Positions 47,401 through 60,800 of a DNA stretch of 64,000 nt are shown here, in pieces (the stretch's first letter is position 1; every line of letters starts with the position of its first letter). A model generated the notes under the pieces. The model was not told the DNA's origin, searched no databases, and saw nothing but the letters and a program-made list of their open reading frames with translations. Made by a program: the position numbers and the translations under genes. The stretch comes from Apostichopus japonicus (Eukaryota > Echinodermata > Holothuroidea > Aspidochirotida > Stichopodidae). The stretch covers positions 7,127,501 through 7,191,500 of the forward strand of contig NC_092563.1 of assembly GCF_037975245.1 (NCBI RefSeq). Reading direction: 5' to 3'.

Positions 47401-50400
47401 CATGCTTTTTCTCCATCTACATATGACATTTCGTGGTTTACAGCATCCCGCGGTATACTACGCAATTTCCACGAACCGTACGGTACACGATGGCATGCGA
47501 TGTAATAACCAATGCTTACCTATATGATATTGACATTAACATGTTGAACGCGCGCGGGCCGGCGTGCGAAATATTTAGGTTATATTTTTCGGGTAAGTCG
47601 TTACAGCCCCCAAATCAAATGGGTTACTATGACTACACACATCGACAGTTTTGAGGCTGTTCATCCTGGAACCTCGATTTTCATGCTCACTGATATGATG
47701 TGATATCTGCTGTTTGCTTTACAAATTCGAACAGGCCCTTAGCGAATACTTTGCCAAGGGAGGGGTGAAGCCTGTAGGCAAACTATCTAAGCGTAGCGCC
47801 ACCACGAGTTGGCGCGAAGCGTACAAGAAAATTTTGGCTGGAAATGCCTCCCAGATCGCTGGAAATGACACTTCCACTGCCTTGTAAGTTGCATTTAAGC
47901 ATTTTCTATTTTGAAATTACTAGCGATATCATAAAAAAAATATGCTGGGGGGGGCGGTCGCCCCCTTCCCCAAATGCGTCATGTTCCCCGACGACTCCGT
48001 TCGAGTTCGAGACCAGCCACAGTTGGTTTCATAGCACAATTGTTTAAGGCGTCCATACACACACACGCGTTATGGTAGACCATATATAGTACATATATAG
48101 ATACATTAGTGAGAGACGAAAAATGGAAACGTCAAAAATGGAGTTGTCGGTGAAAGGGGTAGGGTGAGGCGCACGCCCCTTCGACATCCTCGAACCGTCA
48201 CTGGCATACCCTGTGTATATAATAGGGATCAGCGCTGTAATGATGTCACTGTTCGTCTTTCTCTTCCCGGTGTCTTGGCATATTTCTTCTACTCCCTCCT
48301 CCTTTTTCTCTCCTTCTTTTTCTTTTCCCTTCCTTCCTCCTCCTCTTTTCCCTTCTTTTTTCCCTTTTTCTTCTCTTTTTTTTCCTCTCCTCTTTTTCTT
48401 ACCCGGGGGGCGCGCGCCCCTCAACGCCCCCCCCTGGATACGCGCCTGCACAACTATAGCTTAGAGCGTAAAAACGAGATGGAAAAGCCATGAATGTCAT
48501 TACAAATTTAAAAAAAGTCTTGCATTGCTTACATTACTCGTAACAAAGTTTTAGTATGGGTCCTATAGTTATGGGGCCTCACAGAGTTTGGTTTTGTTTC
48601 CAATAGACCTTCAGCATGTTCTTCCTACTTTTACTTCCCATATTCTTCTGTTTTCAAGGGCAGTCAGAAAACCAAACAAACTGCTGCATCTCCAGTTGGC
48701 ACAGCAAGGCATTTCTTTGATAATTTCGTTTTTTTTCCATCTTCACAAACAATAGTTTATACTCTGTGAGTATGCACGTCGTCTGCTAAAAAGAAGTGGA
48801 ACTATTTTACCGCCCGTGTGGGCGTTGTCCCTAGATCTCGACCAATCCAAATCGGTTACATAGTTGGCCACTCTTCTCTATATACGGCTGTGTAGGGACC
48901 GACATGACAGGGCCCTCTGTTGACTTTGGACCATTAATGACTCTCTCAGGGATTTTCCAATCATTTGTTTTTCTATAGGAAATTTGGTCTTACAAAGGTC
49001 GTGGAAAGGACAAGAGCTATCTCTATGAAATTGTAGCAAACAAACGTAATGGTATAGATGTCGACAAATGGGACTATTTTGCAAGGGACAGTATGCACTT
49101 GGGAATCCAGAACAATTTTGACTGGAAGCGTTATCTCAGGTTTGCCCGTGTGCTGCATGGACCAGATGGTAGCCAGATTTGCACCAGGGATAAAGTAAGT
49201 AGCAGAACAACTTAAGTAATTTAATTATTGATGTGTTGGGTTTAAACAGGCCCTCATGTTGCAGTTTAGGACACAAAGTAAGTTGGTCGTATGCACAATT
49301 ATACGTTGTTTATTGTCTGAAATGGCAGCATTCATTGTGGTCATCCTCTCAGTTTATTTCCCCCCCCCCCCAAAAAAAAAAAATCTGTTATAGGTTTGAG
49401 GTACATACTATTGTTTTGAAAATTAACATGTTCATTAAGATGTACTCCCAACCATTGTCATTTATGTCTTATTTCTTCTAAGCTTTTGTTGTGCACACCC
49501 TTCACAGTCCTCACCCATGCCCCTCCCACACCAACACACAAAAGATGAGGACAAAACAATAAACTCTTATGCATTTAAGTGTTTTTGTAACTAGGCAAGA
49601 GTTTAAAAGGTATATGTGAAAGTAACATAAACTGCTGCATTATCCTTATGTAAATTGTTATCTTTCTCTTTATGATGATTAAACATTGCTACACTTTGAA
49701 TATTGATATATTTTCTCTTTCAGGAGATATTCAACCTTTATGACATGTTTCACTCAAGATACAGCCTCCACCTTAGAGCATGTAACCACAGAGTGAACAA
49801 GATTCTTGAAGCCATGTGAGTAAAACATTCTAACATCTTTACTCTCTTTGTGGATAAATCTGATAAATCTTTCATTTTATATTTCATGCATATTAAAATT
49901 AACTATCAGTGTAGGTTGAATTTAAACACCCTTTTTGCAGATCTGTCAGCTTTGTCAGTTTGTTTGCAGTGAATTTATCAATTTGCCACGGAAAAAAATA
50001 AGTTGGTTTTCATCCTTGGGGTTCAATGCTAGTTATGTAAAGTTAAAAGATCATTTCTTTGCATAGTTTGGTCAGAGGGTATGAAACGTTAAATCCGCAG
50101 ATCAGCAGTTAATCCCAAAACGTGTACGTGACATAATCTTGGTTGCTTTAAATGAGGATTGAAAAGTGCTTTGCATCATTTTTATGTGTAAAACCTTGCA
50201 CACCAAAGTAGATGACCTGTACTGAATTTGAATTATTATTATTACTTTCTTCTTGACCTATGACCTACGACTAACCTTCTGCGTAGTAATTTTGTTAGGT
50301 ACTTCCACACTGCGGTATGCTGTTCATATATTACTTCCCAAAATCATTTCTGAGGATGGTTGCTTACTAAGAACACCATTATTAAAAAGTTATACCAGCT

Positions 50401-53400
50401 TGCCTGGAGATTGTCTGGCTGTTGTTTATCAGAACACATTGAGGGTACTGAACGCACCTCTCAGTGTGCTGTTGGAGTGCCTTCTCCGATTTCATTTGTG
50501 TATTTGACACCTTGGTAAGTTGTAAAAGGCTTTTATTATGGGTAATCATGTGATTAAAATGTTAAGAGTGTTTTAACGATCTTCAGTTGTTTCATCTTTT
50601 CACTTTTCTCAGGATTGTCGAAGCTCTGAAGGAGGCAAATGACTATCTGTTATTTCCTGGGAAAGACGGGTGAGATAAAATGAAGATAAATTAATGCAGC
50701 TCATTCTGCTCTTCACCGTAACATCATCCTTCAATCTTGCAAATACATGAGAAGAAATAATGTAATTAGTTTGGTAAAGTAATGCTATAACAGATGGTTA
50801 ATGTGTCAAGGAAAGACGTAAAGAAAGCCCGTAAATATGTCTTCATAACATTGGTCTTTCACGCCTAGTAAAATTTATAGTACAGGCAATTCTCACAGGA
50901 TAGTTGAGGCATTGGCAGGCATTCAGTGAAGAATATAAGTTTGCTGCACTTTTAAATGAAGTGTTGTAAAGTGACCTGTTTGTGCTATGTTTATGCACTT
51001 TTAAATGAAGTGTTGTGAAGTGACCTTTTTGTCCTGTTTATGCACTTTGAAGTGTCGTAAAGTGACTTTTTTATCCTATGTTTATTCACTTTGAAGTGTT
51101 GTAAAGTGATTTTTTTGTCCTATGTTTATGCACTCTTATATGAAGTGTTGCAAAGTGATCTGTTTGTGCTATCTTTATGCATTCTTTAATGAATTATGGT
51201 AAAGTGACCTGTTTGTCCTATGTTTATGCACTCTCAAATGAAGTGTTGTAAAGTGACCTGTTTGTCCTATGTTTATTCACTTTGAAATGTTGTAAACGGA
51301 CCTGTTTATCCTATGTTTATGCACTCTTGATGAAGTGTTATAAAATGACCTGTTTGTCCTATGTTTATGTGCTCTTACATGAAGTGATGTAAAGTGACTT
51401 GTTTGTGCTATGTTTATGCACTTTGAAATGTTGTAAATGGACTTGTTTGTTCTATGTTTATGCACTCTTAAATGAAGTGTTGTAAAGTGACCTGTTTGAT
51501 CTATGTTTATGCGCTCTTAAATGAAGTGTTGTTCAGTGACCTGTTTGTCCTATGTTTATGCACTCTCAAATGAAGTGTTGTAACGTGACCTGTTTGCCCT
51601 CTTTTTATGCACTCTTAAATGAAGTGATGTTAAGTAACCTGTTTGTGCTATGTTTATGCACTTTTAAAAGAAGTGTTGTAACGTGACCTGTTTGCCCTAT
51701 GTTCATGCACTCTTGATGAAGTGTTGTAAAATGACCATTTTGTCCTATGTTTATGCACTCTTAAATGAAGTGTTGTAAAATGACCATTTTGTTCTATGTT
51801 TATGCACTCTCAAATGAAGTGTTGTAAAGTGATCTCTTTGTCTTATTTTTATTTACTTTGAAATGTCGTAAAGTGACTTGTTTGTCCTACAGTATGTATA
51901 TGCACTCTTGATGAAGTGTTGTAAAATGACCTGTTTGTCCTATGTTCATGCGCTCTTAAATGAAGTGATGTAAAGTGACCTGTTTGTGCTATGTTTATGC
52001 ACCCTTAAATGAAGTGTTGTAAAGTGACCTGTTTGTGCTATGTTTATGCACTTTGAAATGCTGTAAAAGGACTTGTTTGTCCTATGTTTATGCACTCTTA
52101 AATGAAGTGTTGTAAAATGACCTGTTTGTCCTATGTTTATGCACCCTTAAATGAAGTGTTGTAAAGTGACCTGTTTGTGCTATGTTTATGCACTTTGAAA
52201 TGTTGTAAAAGGACTTGTTTGTCCTATGTTTATGCACTCTTAAATGAAGTGTTGTAAAGTGACCTGTTTGCCCTATGTTCATGCACTCTTGATGAAGTGT
52301 TGTAAAATGACCTGTTTGTCCTATGTTTATGCACTCTTAAAGGAAGTGTTGTAAAATGACCTGTTTGTCCTATGTTTATGTGCTCTTAAATGAAGTGATG
52401 TAAAGTGACTTGTTTGTGCTATGTTTATGCACTTTGAAATGTTGTAAATGGACTTGGTTGTTCTATGTTTATGCACTCTTAAATGAAGATTTGTAAAGTG
52501 ACCTGTTTGTTCTATGTTTATGCACTCTCAAATGAAGTGTTGTAAAGGTGACCTGTTTGTCCTACTTTAATGCACTCTTAAATGAAGTGATGTAAAGTGA
52601 CCTGTTTGTGCTATGTTTATGCACTCTCAAATGAAGTGTTGTAAAGGTGACCTGTTTGTCCTACTTTAATGCACTCTTAAATGAAGTGATGTAAAGTGAC
52701 CTGTTTGTGCTATGTTTATGCACTTTTAAAGGAAGTGTTGTAATGTGACCTGTTTGCCCTATGTGTATGCACTCTCAAATGAAGTGTTATAAAGTGATCT
52801 CTTTGTCTTATGTTTATTTACTTTGAAATGTTGTAAATGGACTTGTTTGTCCTATGTATATGCACTCTTGATAGAGTGTTGTAAAATGACCTGTTTGTCC
52901 TATGTTTATGCGCTCTTAAATGAAGTGAGGTAAAGTGACTTGTTTGTGCTATGTTTATGCACTTTGAAATGTTGTGAATGGACTTATTTGTTCTATGTTT
53001 ATGCACTCTTATATGAAGTGTTGCAAAGTGATCTGTTTGTGCTATCTTTATGCATTCTTTAATGAATTATGGTAAAGTGACCTGTTTGTCCTATGTTTAT
53101 GCACTCTCAAATGAAGTGTTGTAAAGTGACCTGTTTGTCCTATGTTTATTCACTCTGAAATGTTGTAAACGGACCTGTTTATCCTATGTTTATGCACCCT
53201 TGATCAAGTGTTATAAAATGACCTGTTTGTCCTATGTTTATGTGCTCTTAAATGTAGTGATGTAAAGTGACTTGTTTGTGCTATGTTTATGCACTTTGAA
53301 ATGTTGTAAATGGACTTGTTTGTTCTATGTTTATGCACTCTTAAATGAAGTGTTGTAAAGTGACCTGTTTGTTCTATGTTTATGTGCTCTTAAATGAAGT

Positions 53401-56400
53401 GTTGTAAAGTGATCTCTTTGTCTTATGTTTATTTACTTTGAAATGTTGTAAATGGACTTGTCTGTTCTATGTTTATGCACTCTTAAATGAAGTGTTGTAA
53501 AGTGACCTGTTTGTCCTATGTTTATGCGCTCTTAAGTAAGGGGTTGTAAAGTGACCTGTTTGTCCTATGTTTATTTACTTTGAAATGTTGTAAATGGACC
53601 TGTTTGTCCTATGTTTATGCACTCTTAAATGAAGTGTTGTAAAGTGACCTGTTTGTCCTATGTTTATGTGCTCTTAAATAAGGGGTTGTAAAGTGACCTG
53701 TTTGTCCTATGTTTATTTACTTTGAAATGTTGTAAATGGACCTGTTTGTCCTATGTTTATGCACTCTTAAATGAAGTGTTGTAAACTGACCTGTTTGTTC
53801 TATGTTTATGCGCTCTTAAATAAGGGGTTGTAAAGTGACCTGTTTGTCCTATGTTTATTTACTTTGAAATGTTGTAAAGTGACCTGTTTGTTATATGTTT
53901 ATGCACTCTTAAATGAAGTGTAGTAAAGTGACCTGTTTGTCCTATGTTTATGTGCTCTTAAATAAGGGGTTGTAAAGTGACCTGTTTGTCCTATGTTTAT
54001 TTACTTTGAAATGTTGTAAATGGACCTGTTTGTCCTATGTTTATGCACTCTTAAATGAAGTGTTGTAAACTGACCTGTTTGTCCTATGTTTATGCGCTCT
54101 TAAATAAGGGGTTGTAAAGTGACCTGTTTGTCCTATGTTTATTTACTTTGAAATGTTGTAAATGGACTTGTTTGTTCTATGTTTATGCACTCTTAAATGA
54201 AGTGTTGTAAAGTGACCTGTTTGTCCTATGTTTATGCGCTCTTAAATAAGGGGTTGTAAAGTGACCTGTTTGTCCTATGTTTATTTACTTTGAAATGTTG
54301 TAAATGGACCTGTTTGTCCTATGTTTATGCACTCTTAAATGAAGTGTTGTAAAGTGACCTGTTTGTCCTATGTTTATGCGCTCTTAAATAAGGGGTTGTA
54401 AAGTGACCTGTTTGTCCTATGTTTATTTACTTTGAAATGTTGTAAATGGACCTGTTTGTCCTATGTTTATGCGCTCTTAAATAAGGGGTTGTAAAGTGAC
54501 CTGTTTGTCCTATGTTTATTTACTTTGAAATGTTGTAAATGGACCTGTTTGTCCTAGGTTTATGCACTCTTAAATGAAGTGTTGTAAAGTGACCATTTTG
54601 TCCTATGTTTATGCTCTCTCAAATGAAGTGTTGTAAAGTGGCCTGTTTGTCCTATGTTTATTCACTCTTGATGAAGTGTTGTAAAATGACCTGTTTGTCC
54701 TATGTTTATGCGCTCTTAAATGAAGTGATGTAAAGTGACTTGTTTGTGCTATGTTTATGTACTTTTAAATGTTGTAAATGGACTTGTTTTTTTCTATGTT
54801 TATGCACTCTTAAATGAAGTGTTGTAAAATGACCTGTTTGTCCTATGTTTATGCACTCTGAAATGAAGTGTTGTAAAATGACCTGTTTGTCCTATGTTTA
54901 TGCACCCTTAAATGAAGTGTTGTAAAGTGACCTGTTTGTGCTATGTTTAATTACTTTGAAATGTTGTAAATGGACCTGTTTGTCCTATGTTTATGCACTC
55001 TTAAATAAGGGGTTGTAAAGTGACCTGTTTGTCCTATGTTTATTTACTTTGAAATGTTGTAAATGGACCTGTTTGTCCTATGTTTATGCACTCTCAAATG
55101 AAGTGTTGTAAAGTGAACATTTTGTCCTATGTTTATGCTCTCTCAAATGAAGTGTTGTAAAGTGGCCTGTTTGTCCTATGTTTATTCACTCTTGATGAAG
55201 TGTTGTAAAATGACCTGTTTGTCCTATGTTTATGCGCTCTTAAATGAAGTGATGTAAAGTGACTTGTTTGTGCTATGTTTATGTACTTTTAAATGTTGTA
55301 AATGGACTTGTTTTTTTCTATATTTATGCACTCTTAAATGAAGTGTTGTAAAGTGACCTGTTTGTCCTATGTTTATGCACTCTTAAATGACGTGTTGTAA
55401 AGTGACCTGTTTGTCCTATTTTTATTCACTTTGAAATGTTGTAAAATGACTTGTTTGTCCTATGTTTATGCACTCTTAAATGAAGTGTTGTAAAATGACC
55501 TGTTTGTCCTATGTTTATGCACTCTGAAATGAAGTGTTGTAAAGTGACCTGTTTGTGCTATGTTTATGCACTTTGAAATGTTGTAAAAGGACTTGTTTGT
55601 CCTATGTTTATGCACTCTTAAATGAAGTGTTGTAAAGTGACCTGTTTGTCCTATGTTTATGCATTTTGCATATGAATGGTTTTAAATTGACCTGTTTTTT
55701 CAATGTTAATACCACATTTATTCCAGTTCATACACTTCTTGTTTGGCAATTTCACTCACGAAAACTCAGATGGAATGATATTGACTCTCTATAGAGTATG
55801 CTAACACCTTGAATATCACTTGCATCAACACCTAGCCTAATTTGCACATAGAAATCTGGACACTCTGTTACATTTTATTCATAGTTCTGCACCCCTAGCA
55901 AAGGATCTTACTACAACTCTTTGGTTTCAGGTTGACTCTAGCATAACAGTTCTTTACTTTTTAATTTTGTAAGCAATATGTGTGTTGTTTCTCATCTGCT
56001 TATAGATTTGAAACAGTTAACAGTTTCATCTGATTGACCCTTTTTCATTTCTTAGGAAGAAGAAAAAGATGTCTGAATCCATCGATGACATGGAAGCTTA
56101 CTCCAAACTCAACGATCACATCATGTGGAAAATACTGTGCACTACTAAAGATAAATTTAAGAAATCAAGAGATCTCATCAACAGAATACTAACAAGAGAT
56201 CTGTTTGTTTGTGTTGGCCAGACTCAGCTCAAGAAGAAGGTAGCTTCTCACGAAATACCGATAATAGGAAATAACTTCAGTGTTTCAATTCTAGAAACTA
56301 CACCAAACATCTAAAACACTAAAATAAGTGAAAACTTTAACAGTAAATGAGAAATCAAAGGAAATCCCGACAAATCTCTTTGCATGTGATAACACCATGT

Positions 56401-56837
56401 TACAAAACTATATATATATATATATATATACAGGGTTATAGCTAGGAGATTGTGAGTGCTGGTTAAATAAATTTGCGAAGCGTAGCGAGCGAAGCTCTCG
56501 CATCTCACGGCCGGGGGTCCAGGGCCCGCATAAGGGTGATTTTTGCTACTTTTCAGATTTACAATTGGTAAATAACAGAAAAAGGTGACGTTATTATCAT
56601 GTTTTACGGCAAGGGAAAGATAAATTTGTTGTACTTTTGTTGTATTTCACAAGCATTTTACTATTTTTTTGTGCCGGCCAGTGGACTGTTTATTCACTTC
56701 CAATGCCGGCCGGCAGGCGTGAGTGGCAGTTACCACCGGCCGCCGCCGGCCGGCGTGGCTATAACCCTGTATATATATATATATATAAATATATACGTAT
56801 ATATATATAGATATATATAGATAGATATATCTATCTA

Positions 56838-56870
<33 letters not shown>

Positions 56871-57857
56871 GTGATTCTGTCACTGCTGTCTCGGTTATTG
56901 CTAGTAGCAGTACTCCAATTTGTCATGTATGTGAAACTTCACAAAGACAGTAAATGATAAAGAAATGCATAGTCAACCTTTTTCACTGTGTAGCTTACAC
57001 TGTTTTTTGGTTTTAATGTTGTTCAAGTTAATGCTTAGGTTGCTTGAGAAATGCGTGGCATTGATGCCAAAATATGGTGGGTTTCGGTATGGGAATGGAG
57101 TGAGGAGGAGGGGAGGGTGGGGGAAAGATGTGTCGACATGAAAGTAATAGACTTGCTTCAGTTCAGTCTAATTTGAATTTTCATTATATCAATTTTGCAA
57201 CTGGGAGTGTTAACTTTCATTTTACCACACCAGGATTCACAACTCTTTTACATAAAAGACGAAGACACAGAGAAAGGAATTTTTGAGAAGCTCTCTGAAG
57301 AGACTAAGAAAACTATCAAACAGAGTGATATTATTGTGCATGTAAGTATAACTATCGATCGCCAAATTCATTTCACCTCTGTATTGTCTCAGTTTATCCT
57401 GTTGATGGAGATACAATCTAATAGATCATATAATTCAGATTCCAAAATGACAACTGCAAAATGTTGGGGTTGTAACCCTTACGGCTGTTGTCAAGAGATC
57501 TCATCAACAGAATACTAACGAGAGATCTGTTTGTTTGTGTTGGCCAGATTCAGCTCAAGAAGAAGGAAGCTTATCACCAAACGCCAAAGAAACCAGTATG
57601 CGATATTTGTAAATATGTAAGAGGATGGGGGAAATAAAAGAAGGGTGGCTTATCTTTCATGCTTTTTGCAAAAATGACGGCTAAAAAATGGCTACACATA
57701 AATTAGATGGTATCGAAAGGAAATAACTTCAGTGTTTCAATTCTAGAAACTGCCACAAACATCTAAAACACTATGATAAGTAAAAACTTTAACAGTAAAT
57801 GAGATATCAAAGGAAATCCCGACAAATGTCTTTGCATGTGATAAAGCCATGCTACAA

Positions 57858-57894
<37 letters not shown>

Positions 57895-60800
57895 ATTCTG
57901 TCACTGCTGTCTCGGTTATTGCTAGTAGCAGTATTCCAATTTGTCATGCATGTGAAACTTCACAAAGACAGTAAATGATAAAGAAATGCATAGTCAACCT
58001 TTTTCACTGTGTAGCTTACACTGTTTTTTTGTTTCAATGTTGTTCAAGTTAATGCTGAGGTTGCTTGAGAAATGCAATGGCATTGATGCCAAATATGGTG
58101 GGCTTCAGTATGGGAATGGAGTGAGGAGGAGGGGGGGGGGGGGGGGTGGGGGAAAGATGTGTCGACATGAAAGTAATAGACTTGCTTCAGTTCAGTCTAA
58201 TTTGAATTTTCATTAAATCAATTTTGCAACTGGGAGTGTTAACTTTTATTTTACAACACCAGGGTTCACAACTCTTTAGCATAAAAGACGAAGACGCAGA
58301 GAAAGAAATTTTTGAGAAGCTCTCTGAAGAGACTAAGAAAACTATCAAACAGAGTAATATAACTGTGCATGTAAGTAGAACTATCGCCAAATTCATTTCA
58401 CTTCTGTATTGTCTCAGTTTATCCTGTTGATGGAGATACAATCTAATAGATCTATTAATTCAGATTCCAAAATGACAACTGCAAAATGTTGGGGTTGTAA
58501 CCCTTACGGCAGTAGTCAAGAGATCTCATCAACAGAATACTAACGAGAGACCTGTTTGTTTGTGTCGGCCAGACTCAGCTCAAGAAGAAAGAAGCTTCTC
58601 ACGAAACGCCAAAGAAACTGGTATGCGATATTTGTAAATATGTAAGAGGATGAGGGAAACAGGGGCGTAGCGAAGGGATTTTTGTTGGGGGGGTGTGGAG
58701 AATTTGATTTGCCGACGGATCTGGAAGTGGTGACTGAAATGGGGGAGGGGTCTAAGGGGAGGGGGGTCCCCCTCCCCTTTGGCAATTTTTTAGTTTTGAA
58801 ACGTCCTTAGATGCAATCTGGTGTATATTTTAAGTCAAACTTGATTTGCCGACGGATCTGGAAGTGGTGACTGAAATGGGGGAGGGGTCTAAGGGGAGGG
58901 GGTTCCCCCTCCCCTTTGGCAATTTTTTAGTTTTGAAACGTCCTTAGATGCAATCTGGTGTATATTTTAAGTCAAACTTGATTTGCCGACGGATCTGGAA
59001 GTGGTGACTGAAATGGGGGAGGGGTCTAAGGGGAGTGGGTGCCCCCTCCCCTTTGGCAATTTTTTAGTTTTGAAACGTCCTTAGATGCAATCTGGTGTAT
59101 ATTTTAAGTCAAATTTGATTTGCCGACGGATCTGGAAGTGGTGACTGAAATGGGGGAGGGGTCTAAGGGGAGGGGGTGTCCCCCTCCCCTTTGGCAATTT
59201 TTTAGTTTTGAAACGTCCTTAGATGCAATCTGGTGTATATTTTAAGTCAAATTTGATTTGCCAACGGATCTGGAAGTGGTGACTGAAATGGGGGAGGGGT
59301 CTAAGGGGAGGGGGTGTCCCCCTCCCCTTTGGCAATTTTTTAGTTTTGAAACGTCCTTAGATGCAATCTGGTGTATATTTTAAGTCAAATTTGATTTGCC
59401 GACGGATCTGGAAGTGGTGACTGAAATGGGGGAGGGGTCTAATTTTTAGTTTTGAAACGTCCTTAGATGCAATCTGGTGTATATTTTAAGTCAAATTTGA
59501 TTTGCCGACGGATCTGGAAGTGGTGACTGAAATGGGGGAGGGGTCTAATTTTTAGTTTTGAAACGTCCTTAGATGCAATCTGATGTATATTTTAAGTCAA
59601 ATTTGATTTGCCGACAGATCTGGAAGTGGTGACTGAAATGGGGGAGGGGTCTAAGGGGAGGGGGTGTCCCCCTCCCCTTTGGAAAATTTTTAGTTTTGAA
59701 ACATCCTTAGATGCAATCTGGTGCATATTTTAAGTCAAATTTGGCACGGAAGAAGCTCCCGTTCTCCTTTTTCTATTCAGCTTTCCTTCTTTCTTCCCCT
59801 TCCGCTCTCTTCACCTTTTCTCCTTTTGCCGACAGACCCAAAATTTGCCGACAGCGACCAAATTATTGGGGGGGTGTGACACCCCCCCCACACCCCCCCG
59901 CTCGCTACGCCCCTGGAGGGAAATAAGGTGGCTTATCTTTCCTGCTTTTTGCAAAAATGACGGCTAAAAAATGGCTACACATAGATGGTATCGAAAGGAA
60001 ATAACTTCAGTGTTTCAATTCGAGAAACTGCACCAAACATCTAAAACACTATAATAAGTAAAAACTTTAACGTAAATGAGAAATCAAAAGAAATCCCGAC
60101 AAATCTCTTTGCAGGTGATAAAGCCATGCTACAAAACAATATTTATGTGATTCTGTCACTGCTGTCTCGGTTATTGCTAGTAGCAGTATTCCAATTTGTC
60201 ATGTATGTGAAACTTCACAAAGACAGAAAGAAATGCATAGTCAACCTTTTTCACTGTGTAGCTTACACTGTTTTTTGTTTTGTTTTAATGTTGTTCAAGT
60301 TAATGCTGAGGTTGCTTGAGAAATGCGATGGCATTGATGCCAAAATATGGTGGGTTTCGGGATGAGTATGGAGTGAAGAGGAGGGGAGGGGTGGGGGAAA
60401 GATGTGTCGACATGAAAGTAATAGACTTGCTTCAGTCAAATTTTAATTTTCATTAAATCAATTTTGCAACTGGGAGTGTTAACTTTTATTTTACCACACC
60501 AGGGTTCACAACTCTTTAACATAAAAGAGGAAGACGCAGAGCAAGAAATTTTTGAGAAGCTCTCTGAAGAGGCTAAGAAAACTATCAAGCAGAGTGATAT
60601 AATTGTGCATGTAAGTATAACTATCGCCAAATTCATTTCACCTCTGTATTATCTCAGTTTATCCTGTTGATGAAGATACAATCTAATAGATCATATAATT
60701 CAGATTCCAAAATGACAACTGCAAAATGTTGGGGTTGTAACCCTTATGGCTGTAGTCTTAAGACACTATTACGTTAATACGTTACGTTTCAATATGTGGG

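Noticed and set aside
48044-48493. Open frames of 83-135 codons on both strands
   Set aside because: They arise from a pyrimidine-rich low-complexity run and the end of a TIR element.
51277-53006. Minus-strand repeats reading MHKHRTNKS and similar
   Set aside because: Simple translation of the 49/44-bp minisatellite; frames break repeatedly.
56647-56883. Peptides of repeated YIYIYI
   Set aside because: Translation of TA microsatellite.
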